Of a stretch of DNA of 9,513 nt, positions 1-6,651 are shown one piece after another. How positions within the stretch are numbered: position 1 is the first letter of the stretch; each line of letters starts with the position of its first letter. The DNA is from an uncultured Lachnospiraceae bacterium (GTDB lineage: Bacteria > Bacillota > Clostridia > Lachnospirales > Lachnospiraceae), in contig CADBLW010000018.1 in assembly GCA_902795625.1 (NCBI GenBank), forward strand, positions 1-9,513, in the 5' to 3' direction. Position numbers and translations under genes: made by a program. The notes beneath the pieces are model-generated. The model did no database searches. It had not been told where the DNA came from and worked only from the letters and a program-made list of their open reading frames with translations.

Positions 1-864
1 AAATCCTTCGATCTGCGATTTCGTCATCAGCACGATAACGCGATCGGTATCCGAGACGAGGATCGCGCCCATGTCACAGATCCTGTCAATCTCCGGCTGC
101 AGCAACGGTCTGGCAAACTCCCGCTCATACTCGGGGTACCGGCTGATGATGTCGCGGATCTCGCAGATATAATTCCACTCCTCCTCGGTGTGGGAAGCAC
201 GCCATACATCCTCAAAGATCACCCACGGATCATGCTGTTCGTAGTACTCATAATCTCTCTCCGCCTCGGGGTATTCCTTATAGTACACGTTTTTCATATA
301 ATCGTAGTAGTCTTTCTCGTATTGCACGATAGCCGGATCTTTCTCGTATTTTGCGACAAATTCATCATGGAACGTGTTGATTTTATACTGGTAATCAGGA
401 TAAAACTCGATCTCCACCGCAAAATACGTATCGTCGTCCTTGACCATCTGGACTGCTTCCTCCAGAGTCCATGGGTATATCTCCATATGACCGTAACCGG
501 GGATGTAGTCTGCACGTATAAAAGGGTTGTTTGCTTTCATCGAGAACGTCGCCGTGTCCGGAAACACCGGCGTAGGCGTCAGGACTTCCGTCGGCTGCAC
601 AGGCTCCGTCGGCTGCGCGCTCTCTCCGGTCGGCTCTGCGGTTACTGCTGCGGTCGGCGTGGTTTCTCCCGCGCTGTTCGCAGGATCCGTGTTCCCGCGG
701 TTCTTTCCGAACTTCTGATACAACGGGATCGTTGCCCCGATAATCACCACAAGCGCAGCAGCCCCGATCACCAGCTGCCGCCGGTTTCTCTTTCTTCGTT
801 TCTCTGTTTCATATTGCTCGGTTTTCGATTTGATCCTCTCAAAAATCTCCTTATGGTTTCTCAT
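1..864 (-). CDS. Single-pass membrane protein co-encoded with sigma factor (putative anti-sigma factor), partial
   Basis: The frame is open from an ATG at 864 to the window edge, giving 288 residues with the C-terminus missing. The start is fixed by a GGAGG ribosome binding site 7 nt upstream, inside the end of the sigma factor gene, which it overlaps by 14 nt; the pair is therefore probably translationally coupled. Residues 1-30 are a very basic cytoplasmic tail, 31-49 a hydrophobic membrane segment, and 58-105 a Thr/Pro/Glu-rich linker. The rest is an extracytoplasmic domain with a tyrosine-rich stretch (11 Tyr between residues 173 and 208). Sigma factor genes of this type are commonly followed by a membrane regulator, so anti-sigma function is inferred from position and topology. 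No HxxxCxxC zinc anti-sigma motif is visible in the cytoplasmic tail. The family was not recognised by sequence, and it could instead be an effector or sensor that is only co-expressed. Confidence 0.75.
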   Translation of the reverse strand, partial: MRNHKEIFERIKSKTEQYETEKRRKRNRRQLVIGAAALVVIIGATIPLYQKFGKNRGNTDPANSAGETTPTAAVTAEPTGESAQPTEPVQPTEVLTPTPVFPDTATFSMKANNPFIRADYIPGYGHMEIYPWTLEEAVQMVKDDDTYFAVEIEFYPDYQYKINTFHDEFVAKYEKDPAIVQYEKDYYDYMKNVYYKEYPEAERDYEYYEQHDPWVIFEDVWRASHTEEEWNYICEIRDIISRYPEYEREFARPLLQPEIDRICDMGAILVSDTDRVIVLMTKSQIEGF

Positions 865-1405
865 GGTATCCCTCCTTCGCCAGCTCCTCCCGAAGAGCAG
901 CCCGGGCGCGCTTCAGCAGACCGTTCACACTGTGGTTTGTCCGGTTCATCGCGAGCGCGATCTCCTTCACGCTCATGTCCTCACCGTACTTGAGCCAGAG
1001 CACACGGCGATACTCCTCCGGCAGCCGCTGCATGGCGCCGTGCAGCAGATGCTTTTCCTCCTCGCGGACGCACTCCTCCAGGGCCTTGCTGCCTTCCCGC
1101 GCGAACTCTGCCAGCTCCTCCGCCGAAACCGGCATCTCGTGATGCGTCTTCCGCAGATAGTAAAGCGTGTTGTTGCGCCCGATGGCATACAGGCAGGTCT
1201 TGAACGAGGATTTTCCGTCAAATGACGGTCTCTTCGTCGTCAGCGTGAGGAGCGTCTCCTCCGCCATGTCCTCCGCGTCCTGCGGGTTGTTCAGATAGCG
1301 GTTCAGATAGAGAACAAGGCCGTCATAATAGGCATCGATGATCTCCATCAGACCGTCCCAGTCTCCGTCCAGAAAACGGCGGTAGCTACTTGCGCCGTCA
1401 TCCAT
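851..1405 (-). CDS. RNA polymerase sigma-70 family factor (ECF-like)
   Basis: This 184-residue protein is the usual length for a group 4 (ECF) sigma factor, which directs RNA polymerase to a small regulon, often for cell-envelope stress. Residues about 15-87 match region 2, including the -10-recognition and core-binding helices (for example DAEDMAEETLL and SSFKTCLYAIGRN). Residues about 118-172 match region 4, with the sequence LPEEYRRVLWLKYGEDMSVK followed by a helix-turn-helix that contacts -35 DNA. The ATG at 1405 is preferred over a GTG nine bases upstream, because GGGAGGTGAGG lies at the right distance from the ATG and would overlap the GTG. The stop overlaps the start of the downstream membrane protein by 14 nt. 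No target promoters are identified here. Sigma identity is firm; the signal it answers is unknown. Confidence 0.93.
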   Translation of the reverse strand: MDDGASSYRRFLDGDWDGLMEIIDAYYDGLVLYLNRYLNNPQDAEDMAEETLLTLTTKRPSFDGKSSFKTCLYAIGRNNTLYYLRKTHHEMPVSAEELAEFAREGSKALEECVREEEKHLLHGAMQRLPEEYRRVLWLKYGEDMSVKEIALAMNRTNHSVNGLLKRARAALREELAKEGYHEKP

Positions 1406-1479
1406 CGTCCTCACCTCCCGTCTGCCGTTATTTTCCTGCCCTTCTGTCTCTTAGTAGCAGTAAAGCGGAATAATAGTCA

Positions 1480-1498
1480 CATCATTTTCCGAAAAATA
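1480..1498 (-). repeat. 19-nt intergenic element, copy 1 (upstream of the sigma factor gene)
   Basis: CATCATTTTCCGAAAAATA (plus-strand reading) is identical to 8842-8860 and has the same orientation relative to its downstream leftward gene. This copy lies 75 nt upstream of the sigma factor start codon and is followed by GTGACT, which resembles a poor -35 element; the -10 that would match is weak. The core TTTTC-C-GAAAA is a short inverted repeat. A protein-binding site is the simplest reading, but this is inference. Confidence 0.5.
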
Positions 1499-1517
1499 AT
1501 TTGCGCGAGGCCGCGCA
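1490..1517 (-). terminator. Hairpin plus U-rich tract between bioY and the sigma factor gene
   Basis: On the minus strand TGCGCG and CGCGCA form a perfect 6-bp GC-rich stem (1512-1517 with 1502-1507) closed by a GCCT loop and followed by AATTATTTTTC. It is a plausible but modest intrinsic terminator. It is the only terminator-like structure downstream of bioY, so it may end the tldD-pmbA-bioY transcript. It also lies downstream of the promoter candidate at 1559-1588, so it could shorten or attenuate that transcript before the sigma factor gene. The U tract is interrupted, so strength is uncertain. Confidence 0.5.
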
Positions 1518-1532
1518 CACAGGCATCTGTCG

Positions 1533-1555
1533 TCGGATGATACCATTCCATCCGA
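1533..1555 (-). other. Short stem-loop in the leader of the bioY-sigma intergenic transcript
   Basis: TCGGATG and CATCCGA form a perfect 7-bp inverted repeat around a 9-nt loop, just downstream of the promoter candidate at 1559-1588. It would sit at the extreme 5' end of the transcript. It could be an RNA hairpin or a DNA operator at the transcription start; the sequence alone does not decide. Confidence 0.4.
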
Positions 1556-1558
1556 TTC

Positions 1559-1588
1559 AGTATACCATACATGCGCAGCCCCGCGCAA
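1559..1588 (-). promoter_or_regulatory. Extended -10 promoter candidate, leftward, between bioY and the sigma factor gene
   Basis: On the minus strand TTGCGC (1583-1588) and TATACT (1559-1564) are separated by 18 bp. The -10 is extended by TG (TGGTATACT). The stretch TATGGTATACT is also present at the tldD promoter candidate. The predicted start near 1552 gives a leader of about 147 nt to the sigma factor ATG, containing a stem-loop and a terminator-like hairpin. The -35 matches only at its first three bases. Confidence 0.5.
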
Positions 1589-1627
1589 CATCGTAAATAC
1601 TTATGTTTATCTTGGTTTTATACCGTT

Positions 1628-2206
1628 CTACTGCTGTAGACCATCCTTGATGAACGGTTTCACTCTGCGTGCCACGAGCACCGCGACCGCCATCTTGACA
1701 AGGTCAGGCACGATGAACGGGAACACGCACCAGCCGAGCACCGTCATCAGGCTGACAGGCCCCTTGCTGCCGATGTACACATACATAAACCATGCCGTGC
1801 CGAAGGCGTAGCAGACCGTCAGTCCGGCAAGAAGCGCCCCGATCTTCACCGCCTGCTTCTCTCCGAACAGCTTCGTGAACGCCATGTACAGAAGACCCAT
1901 GAAGATAAAGCCGATGATATATCCGCCCGTGCTTCCGAGAAGGACGCCGAAACCGCTGTTGAACCCGGAAAATACGGGCACGCCCACGGCGCCGAGCATG
2001 ATATAAACGATTACTGCCATGGTCCCGCGCATTCCGCCGAGCAGCAGCAGTACCGCAAATACGGCAAATGTCTGCAGCGTGAACGGCACCGTCGTCGGGA
2101 TGGTGATCCACGCGCCCACGGTGATCAGCGCCGCCCCTATGGCGATATACACCAGATCGAGCGTGCGCATTGCCGTGCCGGTTCGTTTAACAGTAGCAGC
2201 TTGCAT
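1628..2206 (-). CDS. bioY: BioY-family biotin transporter S component
   Basis: The product is a 192-residue, highly hydrophobic protein with about six membrane segments (roughly 16-36, 44-57, 62-76, 85-112, 122-146 and 157-180). Family signatures include VPFTLQTF at 40-47, LLLGGMRG near 54-61, GVPVFSGF at 75-82, the GGYIIGF loop at 94-100 and PDLVKMAVA at 167-175. BioY is the membrane-bound, substrate-binding subunit of energy-coupling factor (ECF) transporters and takes up biotin. No EcfA or EcfT genes are adjacent, so it probably shares a module encoded elsewhere, as is usual in Firmicutes. The chosen ATG has GGAG 11 nt upstream, slightly distant; an internal Met13 lacks any such site. It starts 21 nt after the pmbA stop and is probably the last gene of the tldD-pmbA-bioY operon. 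No BirA-type operator was seen. Confidence 0.93.
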   Translation of the reverse strand: MQAATVKRTGTAMRTLDLVYIAIGAALITVGAWITIPTTVPFTLQTFAVFAVLLLLGGMRGTMAVIVYIMLGAVGVPVFSGFNSGFGVLLGSTGGYIIGFIFMGLLYMAFTKLFGEKQAVKIGALLAGLTVCYAFGTAWFMYVYIGSKGPVSLMTVLGWCVFPFIVPDLVKMAVAVLVARRVKPFIKDGLQQ

Positions 2207-2227
2207 AGTACAAAAAACTCCTTGGAT

Positions 2228-3526
2228 TTATTTGCCGGAGATCACGATCCCGTCAAACGCGATGTACGGAACAACCGTCATACCGTCGCAGAGCTGTTCC
2301 TTCGTAATCCCGCGGATGTTGGCAAACATGGCACCGAGGTTGCCGTTGACCATCGTCTCCATCACGGCACATTTTACCTTGCCGTTCTCGATAAGGAAGC
2401 TGTTCTTCGCGACGCCGGAAAATTCACCGTTCGTTCCGGGATATCCGCCGGAAAATCCTCCCATCAGAAGGCCGTGATCCACCGAAGCGATAAGTTCCTC
2501 CAGCGTCTGATCACCCGCATCCACAACAACGTCACGCCCGGTGTTTTTGATCATCGGCCGTCCGGTCTTGTTGGACGCATACAGTCCGAGCATATGCGTC
2601 TTCAGCACGCCGTGATCGATGATCGTCACTTCCTCGGTGCGGAAGCCGTCCTGCGTTCCGCGCTCACCGACAACGATCCTCTCGTCAAACGGCTTGAGCG
2701 CCACCGTAAGCTTCTCGTCCGCAACCTTCTCGCCGACCTTGTCGAGCCACTGGCTCGTTCCGTCGATGATCACGTTGCTGCTCACATAATTGCTCATCAG
2801 CATGGACAAAAATTCCGTGACGCAATCCGGTGTCATAATGACCGTGCCCTCGAATTTGCCTTGAACGGTCTCGGGACAGAGACTGTTCTGCGCATCCTCC
2901 AGTTGCCGACGCACATTGTACACATCGATAAAAGGTGTGTCAAGGTCTTTTGTCACAAATCCGCCGCCGGCAATACCGGTGGTCTTCTCGCCGTCGATCG
3001 CGCTGAACTCGATGCCGAACTGGTAATATCCGCTGAAGCCCTCGAACTCGGTTCCGTTCGTCGTGCGGCTGATCCAGTGGTTACGGTCGAAGGATCCGAT
3101 CCCCATCATGATGTTGATCTTCGGATACTCCTTCTCCACCGTTGCAAGGAACTCCTTGATCCGCTCAAAGAAGCGGTCCATATCCGGCTCATACACGCCC
3201 TGTTCGAACACGTCCTTGCCCTGGTCCGGCGCAAAATCATGGCACGGATCCTCCTCTGCCGACTCCGCCGCGGCAATGCCGTCGTCCGTCAGCTTCGCAA
3301 GGCCTTCCTCCGTGATGTCGTTTCCGCTGACGCTGCCCATCCGCGCGCCGCGGAACACCTTCAGGGAACCGGAGTTGTTAAACACCGTGCGCATCAGCTT
3401 GAAGGAGTTGCCTTCTACGTTCAGCTCCTGCTTCTCCGACTGCACCAACGTGTAAGTGTATTTTTCAACATTTTTCGACTGTAAGATCGCGTCAAAGGAA
3501 TCCGCGATCGCTCTGATCTCACTCAT
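2228..3526 (-). CDS. pmbA: TldD/PmbA family metallopeptidase-related protein, TldE (PmbA)-like subunit
   Basis: This 432-residue protein belongs to the TldD/PmbA (peptidase U62) family, and its length matches typical PmbA/TldE. It lacks the HEXXXH zinc motif of its neighbour, as expected for the non-zinc-binding half of the TldD-TldE heterodimer. Family-like segments include the central region around residues 140-190 (GSFDRNHW, then GIEFSAIDGEK) and a Gly-rich C-terminal part (GLLMGGFSGGYPGTNGEFSG) followed by the LIENGK turn. In E. coli the heterodimer degrades unfolded peptides and takes part in microcin B17 maturation and CcdA turnover; the substrate here is unknown. The start ATG has GGGAGG 7 nt upstream and lies 19 nt after the tldD stop. 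Order and spacing support co-transcription and complex formation with the upstream gene product. Confidence 0.9.
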   Translation of the reverse strand: MSEIRAIADSFDAILQSKNVEKYTYTLVQSEKQELNVEGNSFKLMRTVFNNSGSLKVFRGARMGSVSGNDITEEGLAKLTDDGIAAAESAEEDPCHDFAPDQGKDVFEQGVYEPDMDRFFERIKEFLATVEKEYPKINIMMGIGSFDRNHWISRTTNGTEFEGFSGYYQFGIEFSAIDGEKTTGIAGGGFVTKDLDTPFIDVYNVRRQLEDAQNSLCPETVQGKFEGTVIMTPDCVTEFLSMLMSNYVSSNVIIDGTSQWLDKVGEKVADEKLTVALKPFDERIVVGERGTQDGFRTEEVTIIDHGVLKTHMLGLYASNKTGRPMIKNTGRDVVVDAGDQTLEELIASVDHGLLMGGFSGGYPGTNGEFSGVAKNSFLIENGKVKCAVMETMVNGNLGAMFANIRGITKEQLCDGMTVVPYIAFDGIVISGK

Positions 3527-3545
3527 GCTCTTTCCTCCCCCTTTC

Positions 3546-4931
3546 CTATCGTCCGCCGATCATGATCTTGCAGCGCAGATGCGGTCCGCCCATACCGACT
3601 GCCATCGGCTGCTTCTTGCCGCAGGTACCGCTGGTCGACCAGATCACCTCATCGGATATCATGTCAACCGACTTGAGCATATCAAACGCGACACCCGTGA
3701 CCGTCGTGTCCAAAAGCGCGCGCCCCAGTTTGCCGTTCTTGATCTCATAGCCGCAGGTCACGCCGAACATGAACTCGCCCGTGAGATCGGCCTGTCCGTT
3801 GCCGGAATCGATCAGATAGTAACCGTCGTCCACCGACGCGATCAGCTCCTCCACGGTGTTCTTTCCGGGAAGGATGCATGTGTTGCGCATGCGGATCAGC
3901 GGTTCATCGGAAAATCCCCATCCGCGCGCGTTGCCGAGCGGTGTCATGCCGTACTCTGCCGCGCTCTCGCGGTCATTCATGTAGCCCACAAGAATGCCGT
4001 CCTTGATCAGGACCGCGTCCTCCGCCTTCGTGCCTTCATCATCCAGATACACCGGAAGCGGCGCTGCAGCTCCGTCGTACGTGTGCGCAAAATCAACCAT
4101 CGTCACGAGGTCGGACGCCACTCTCTTGTTCAGGTTCGGTCCTGCCACGCTGCCGCCGCGGACCAGGTCCGCCTCAACGGTGTGTCCGACAGCCTCGTGC
4201 GCCAGCATACCGCCCATCATGCCGCCCAGGACAACCGTCTTGTAACCGGCGTCCGCGTAAACGCCTTCCTTCTTGTCCATCAGCCGCTCATAAATCCTGT
4301 CGATCTTCGGCCACATGGTCTCCGGATCCGTAAAATGATCATCGAATCCGCCGTATCCGCCGAACACATCCATCATCTCCACCGGCACGCCGTCCTTCGT
4401 CTCCGAATCCATCACAACATACATGTGAGCGCGCGGATAGAGCACGTGTCCGTTGTAAGCGTCGGACGTGTAGATGATCTTGTCCATGGAGTCCTCGGTG
4501 TACACGACGACCCGGCTCGTCAGATCCGGATACTTCTCCGCGATATGATCGTCCACCGTGCGGCACAGCTCGATGATCCGCTTCTGATCGGCGTCGACGA
4601 TCTGCCCCGACGTGGGAATGATCCCTGTCCCGAAGGACGGCGGAAGCACGATCCTCTTGTCCGAGTGTCTTCCCAGCAAAAGCGCATTGTCCGTAGCCGC
4701 CTTGATCACCTTCTCCGCAGCCTCCGGCGTATACTCCGCAACAGACGCGAATCCGTACATTCCGTCCCGGTTCACGCGTGCGCTGACGCCCCTCTGATCG
4801 CTGCGTGCGTTCTGCACCAGATTTCCCTTAACCATCACAACCCTGCGGGTGCGGTTCTCCTGTCCGCGCAGGATTGTCTGCACACCGTCCGCAAACAGTG
4901 TGCATTTGGATTTCAATACATCCTGAAGCAT
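3546..4931 (-). CDS. tldD: TldD-family zinc metalloprotease, catalytic subunit
   Basis: The product has 461 residues. The zinc-binding, catalytic motif HEAVGH lies at 245-250 in the context GGMLAHEAVGHTVEADL, which is diagnostic of TldD. The C-terminal motif GTCGKK (Cys437) followed by VGMGGP corresponds to the conserved Cys-containing segment that completes the metal site in characterised TldD. TldD pairs with TldE/PmbA, encoded immediately downstream, to form a cytoplasmic protease that acts on unstructured peptides threaded into a closed chamber. The open frame extends upstream to about 5216, but the ATG at 4931 is chosen because GGGAGG lies 6 nt before it, and the upstream extension runs through the promoter and the preceding terminator. 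This is the first gene of a leftward tldD-pmbA-bioY operon. No RiPP precursor or toxin-antitoxin gene that would suggest a dedicated substrate was seen nearby. Confidence 0.93.
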   Translation of the reverse strand: MLQDVLKSKCTLFADGVQTILRGQENRTRRVVMVKGNLVQNARSDQRGVSARVNRDGMYGFASVAEYTPEAAEKVIKAATDNALLLGRHSDKRIVLPPSFGTGIIPTSGQIVDADQKRIIELCRTVDDHIAEKYPDLTSRVVVYTEDSMDKIIYTSDAYNGHVLYPRAHMYVVMDSETKDGVPVEMMDVFGGYGGFDDHFTDPETMWPKIDRIYERLMDKKEGVYADAGYKTVVLGGMMGGMLAHEAVGHTVEADLVRGGSVAGPNLNKRVASDLVTMVDFAHTYDGAAAPLPVYLDDEGTKAEDAVLIKDGILVGYMNDRESAAEYGMTPLGNARGWGFSDEPLIRMRNTCILPGKNTVEELIASVDDGYYLIDSGNGQADLTGEFMFGVTCGYEIKNGKLGRALLDTTVTGVAFDMLKSVDMISDEVIWSTSGTCGKKQPMAVGMGGPHLRCKIMIGGR

Positions 4932-4962
4932 AGTTTTCCTCCCGTATATGATCTGAGAATCT

Positions 4963-4997
4963 GCGGAAAATTCAGCCGCCGAAGGCGCATTTTCCGC
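4963..4997 (-). other. Structured 5' leader of tldD
   Basis: GCGGAAAAT and ATTTTCCGC form a perfect 9-bp inverted repeat (4989-4997 with 4963-4971) enclosing a small CGCC-TTC-GGCG hairpin (4977-4987). It occupies much of the roughly 75-nt leader between the predicted start near 5006 and the tldD ribosome binding site. No poly-U follows, so it is not a terminator. It may affect mRNA stability or translation; the function is unknown. Confidence 0.45.
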
Positions 4998-5012
4998 GAG
5001 ATCCTTAGAAGA

Positions 5013-5041
5013 AGTATACCATAAAAAAACCGCTCGCACAA
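5013..5041 (-). promoter_or_regulatory. Promoter candidate for tldD-pmbA-bioY
   Basis: On the minus strand TTGTGC (5036-5041) and TATACT (5013-5018) are 17 bp apart, and the -10 is extended by TG (TGGTATACT). The -35 lies inside the 3' arm of the terminator hairpin of the upstream lipoprotein gene, so the two signals overlap. The -35 agrees with consensus only at TTG, and the extended -10 would compensate. No better promoter lies between the terminator and tldD. Confidence 0.55.
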
Positions 5042-5070
5042 TCGACGAAATTGTCAATTGCGAGCGGTTT
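5023..5070 (-). terminator. Intrinsic terminator of the NlpC/P60 lipoprotein gene
   Basis: On the minus strand AAACCGCTCGCA (5059-5070) pairs perfectly over 12 bp with TGCGAGCGGTTT (5027-5038). Inside the 20-nt loop is a further ACAAT/ATTGT stem. The 3' arm runs into an uninterrupted T tract (5023-5029). It lies about 50 nt after the lipoprotein stop codon and is a strong Rho-independent terminator for leftward transcription. The plus strand has no T tract, so it is one-directional. Confidence 0.9.
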
Positions 5071-5119
5071 GATTCTACGATTCGGATAGTTTTATGATGA
5101 GTTGCTTTTCGGGTCCCGG

Positions 5120-6559
5120 TCACTGCTCTTCGAAGCACAGCTTCAGCACTTCCGCAGGCTTCATATCCTGCACACGGAGTTCGTCTGACAGGCCTCCCGC
5201 GGCTGTGGTGTCCCATGTGAATCTGCCGGCTACATCACCCTCGATGTTCATGTATGTGCCGGGGCTGCACAGACGAGCGGGATACCTGCGGTACCACTCC
5301 GGGTAGTACTTCGACATGTACTCATCCGCCAGTTTGAACGCCTCGCAGTCCTCAGAGAGACCGATGGCCCCGATCGCCACACCGCCGCCGGGCTGCCCCG
5401 TCCGGCTCATGTGACCGTTGGTCGAGTGAACGATCAGAATACTGCCGTCATCGCAGGTGCCGAGCGAGATCCACACATGCCCCTTGATGCTGACAACATC
5501 ACCGGGTTTCAGACACGGCATCTCCCCCTTGGAGGAGATCATGTTCGGCTGCTCAACGTACTCCTGAGGCTGCATCAGCTCCTGCGAAAAATCGCCCCAG
5601 CCGCGCGCCGCAAGCTTGCCTGCCATCTTCGTGGAACTGCCCACGTAACCGTCCCGTCCGCTCTCCGACTCCATCGTGTTGTAGATCACCCATCCGACGA
5701 AGCCCGAACAATCCAGGCCCGCGTAATAGTATTCGTTGTATGCGCCGAACGGATAGTAGCTCGTCTTCGGATCGCGCAGCTCCGCGTTGTCGTCCTTGTC
5801 GCGGAACGTAAAATTCTCATCCTGCTCGTTGAAGAATTTTACCCAGTCCGAAGAAACGCCGATGGTTCTCGCCTGGATCGAGCTGCCCTCGTCCTGCCAG
5901 TCCCAGCCGCCGCCGTATATATAGAGCGTCGTTCCGACCGGCATAAGCGATGTCTTAATGAAATTGAGGAGCGTCTTCTCACCCGGCGTTCCCTTGACGA
6001 CGGGCTCATACGCTGCCGCTGCCTCGCCGATCTCCGTCGCGTCAACCACGACATCGTCCCTGACGGTTATGCGGTAATCATAGCCTTCCTTCAGCTTGTT
6101 CTGGATCGGATACAGCAGATTGCCGTCCGCATCCGCTGCGGAGTTATCCACGGAAAATGTCTTCTCGCTCCCGTCAATGAGGAAGCGATACAGAAACTGC
6201 TCGATATTTTCCTTCTTCGTCTCCGGCTCGCCGTAATCCTTCACGCCGAGATATTCGGCCTCATACACCGCCTCACCGCTCTCCGCGGGAGTCACTGTCG
6301 GCGTCTCCGGCGCATCTGTCGGCTCAGGCTCCGTTGTCGGGGTTGCCTCCGTCGTGGGGATCGCCTCCGTCGTCGGTGTTGCCTCTGTCGTGGGTGTCGC
6401 TTCCGTCGCGGGGGTCGCCTCCGTCGTCGGTGTCGCCTCACTCACGGGCGTCGCCGTGGGCGTCTTCTCCTCCGGCGTCTGATTGCCGCACGCCACCGCC
6501 GTCAACGCAAGCATGGTCATGACAGCCAGTGCAGCAACAGTTCGTCTGATCTTACGCAT
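5120..6559 (-). CDS. Secreted lipoprotein with C-terminal NlpC/P60-type peptidase domain
   Basis: The product has 479 residues. A basic N-terminus and hydrophobic core end in a lipobox (LTAVAC), so Cys24 is probably lipidated and the protein anchored to the outer face of the membrane. Residues 41-76 are six tandem EATPTT-like hexapeptides, extended by an acidic Thr/Pro linker to about 95. Residues about 97-190 form a small domain of unknown type. The C-terminal part has the NlpC/P60 layout: GTTLYIYGGGWDW at 209-221, catalytic-type Cys284 in LDCSGFVGW, PGDVV at 352-356, His361 in KGHVWISLG, and His378 in VHSTNG. Such domains cut peptide stems of peptidoglycan, so a cell-wall hydrolase role is likely but unproven; the region after about 400 is unassigned. 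The start has GAGGAG 8 nt upstream. It is monocistronic, with its own promoter and terminator. Confidence 0.85.
   Translation of the reverse strand: MRKIRRTVAALAVMTMLALTAVACGNQTPEEKTPTATPVSEATPTTEATPATEATPTTEATPTTEAIPTTEATPTTEPEPTDAPETPTVTPAESGEAVYEAEYLGVKDYGEPETKKENIEQFLYRFLIDGSEKTFSVDNSAADADGNLLYPIQNKLKEGYDYRITVRDDVVVDATEIGEAAAAYEPVVKGTPGEKTLLNFIKTSLMPVGTTLYIYGGGWDWQDEGSSIQARTIGVSSDWVKFFNEQDENFTFRDKDDNAELRDPKTSYYPFGAYNEYYYAGLDCSGFVGWVIYNTMESESGRDGYVGSSTKMAGKLAARGWGDFSQELMQPQEYVEQPNMISSKGEMPCLKPGDVVSIKGHVWISLGTCDDGSILIVHSTNGHMSRTGQPGGGVAIGAIGLSEDCEAFKLADEYMSKYYPEWYRRYPARLCSPGTYMNIEGDVAGRFTWDTTAAGGLSDELRVQDMKPAEVLKLCFEEQ
6332..6439 (-). repeat. Six tandem 18-bp repeats encoding EATPTT units
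   Basis: Six in-frame 18-bp units encode residues 41-76 of the lipoprotein. Units 2 and 5 have single substitutions (EATPAT and EAIPTT). The DNA copies differ at several synonymous positions, so they are not very recent duplications. The repeat forms a stalk between the lipid anchor and the folded domains, and copy number may vary between strains. Confidence 0.9.
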
Positions 6560-6622
6560 ATTCCGATCTCCTCTTTCTCTGTCCCGTTCTCACCCGGGCG
6601 TAATCACATAATCACTGTTACA

Positions 6623-6651
6623 ATAATACGCTCTAACGCCCCTCTTATCAA
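6623..6651 (-). promoter_or_regulatory. Promoter of the NlpC/P60 lipoprotein gene
   Basis: On the minus strand TTGATA (6646-6651) and TATTAT (6623-6628) are separated by exactly 17 bp, each one mismatch or so from consensus. The predicted start near 6616 gives a leader of about 57 nt to the ATG at 6559. It lies downstream of the MerR gene terminator, consistent with independent transcription of the lipoprotein gene. Confidence 0.7.

Noticed and set aside
1403..1414. GTG at 1414 as the sigma factor start
   Set aside because: The Shine-Dalgarno sequence GGGAGG overlaps this GTG; the ATG at 1405 has the correct spacing.
1629..2206. BirA-type biotin operator for bioY
   Set aside because: No long TTGTAAAC-type dyad was found upstream of bioY or of tldD.
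4932..5216. N-terminal extension of TldD by 95 residues
   Set aside because: The extension reads through the upstream terminator and the promoter, and the ATG at 4931 has a strong ribosome binding site and gives the normal family length.
6332..6439. Tandem 18-bp repeats as a possible CRISPR or minisatellite
   Set aside because: The units are contiguous without spacers, stay in frame, and encode a hexapeptide stalk in a lipoprotein.
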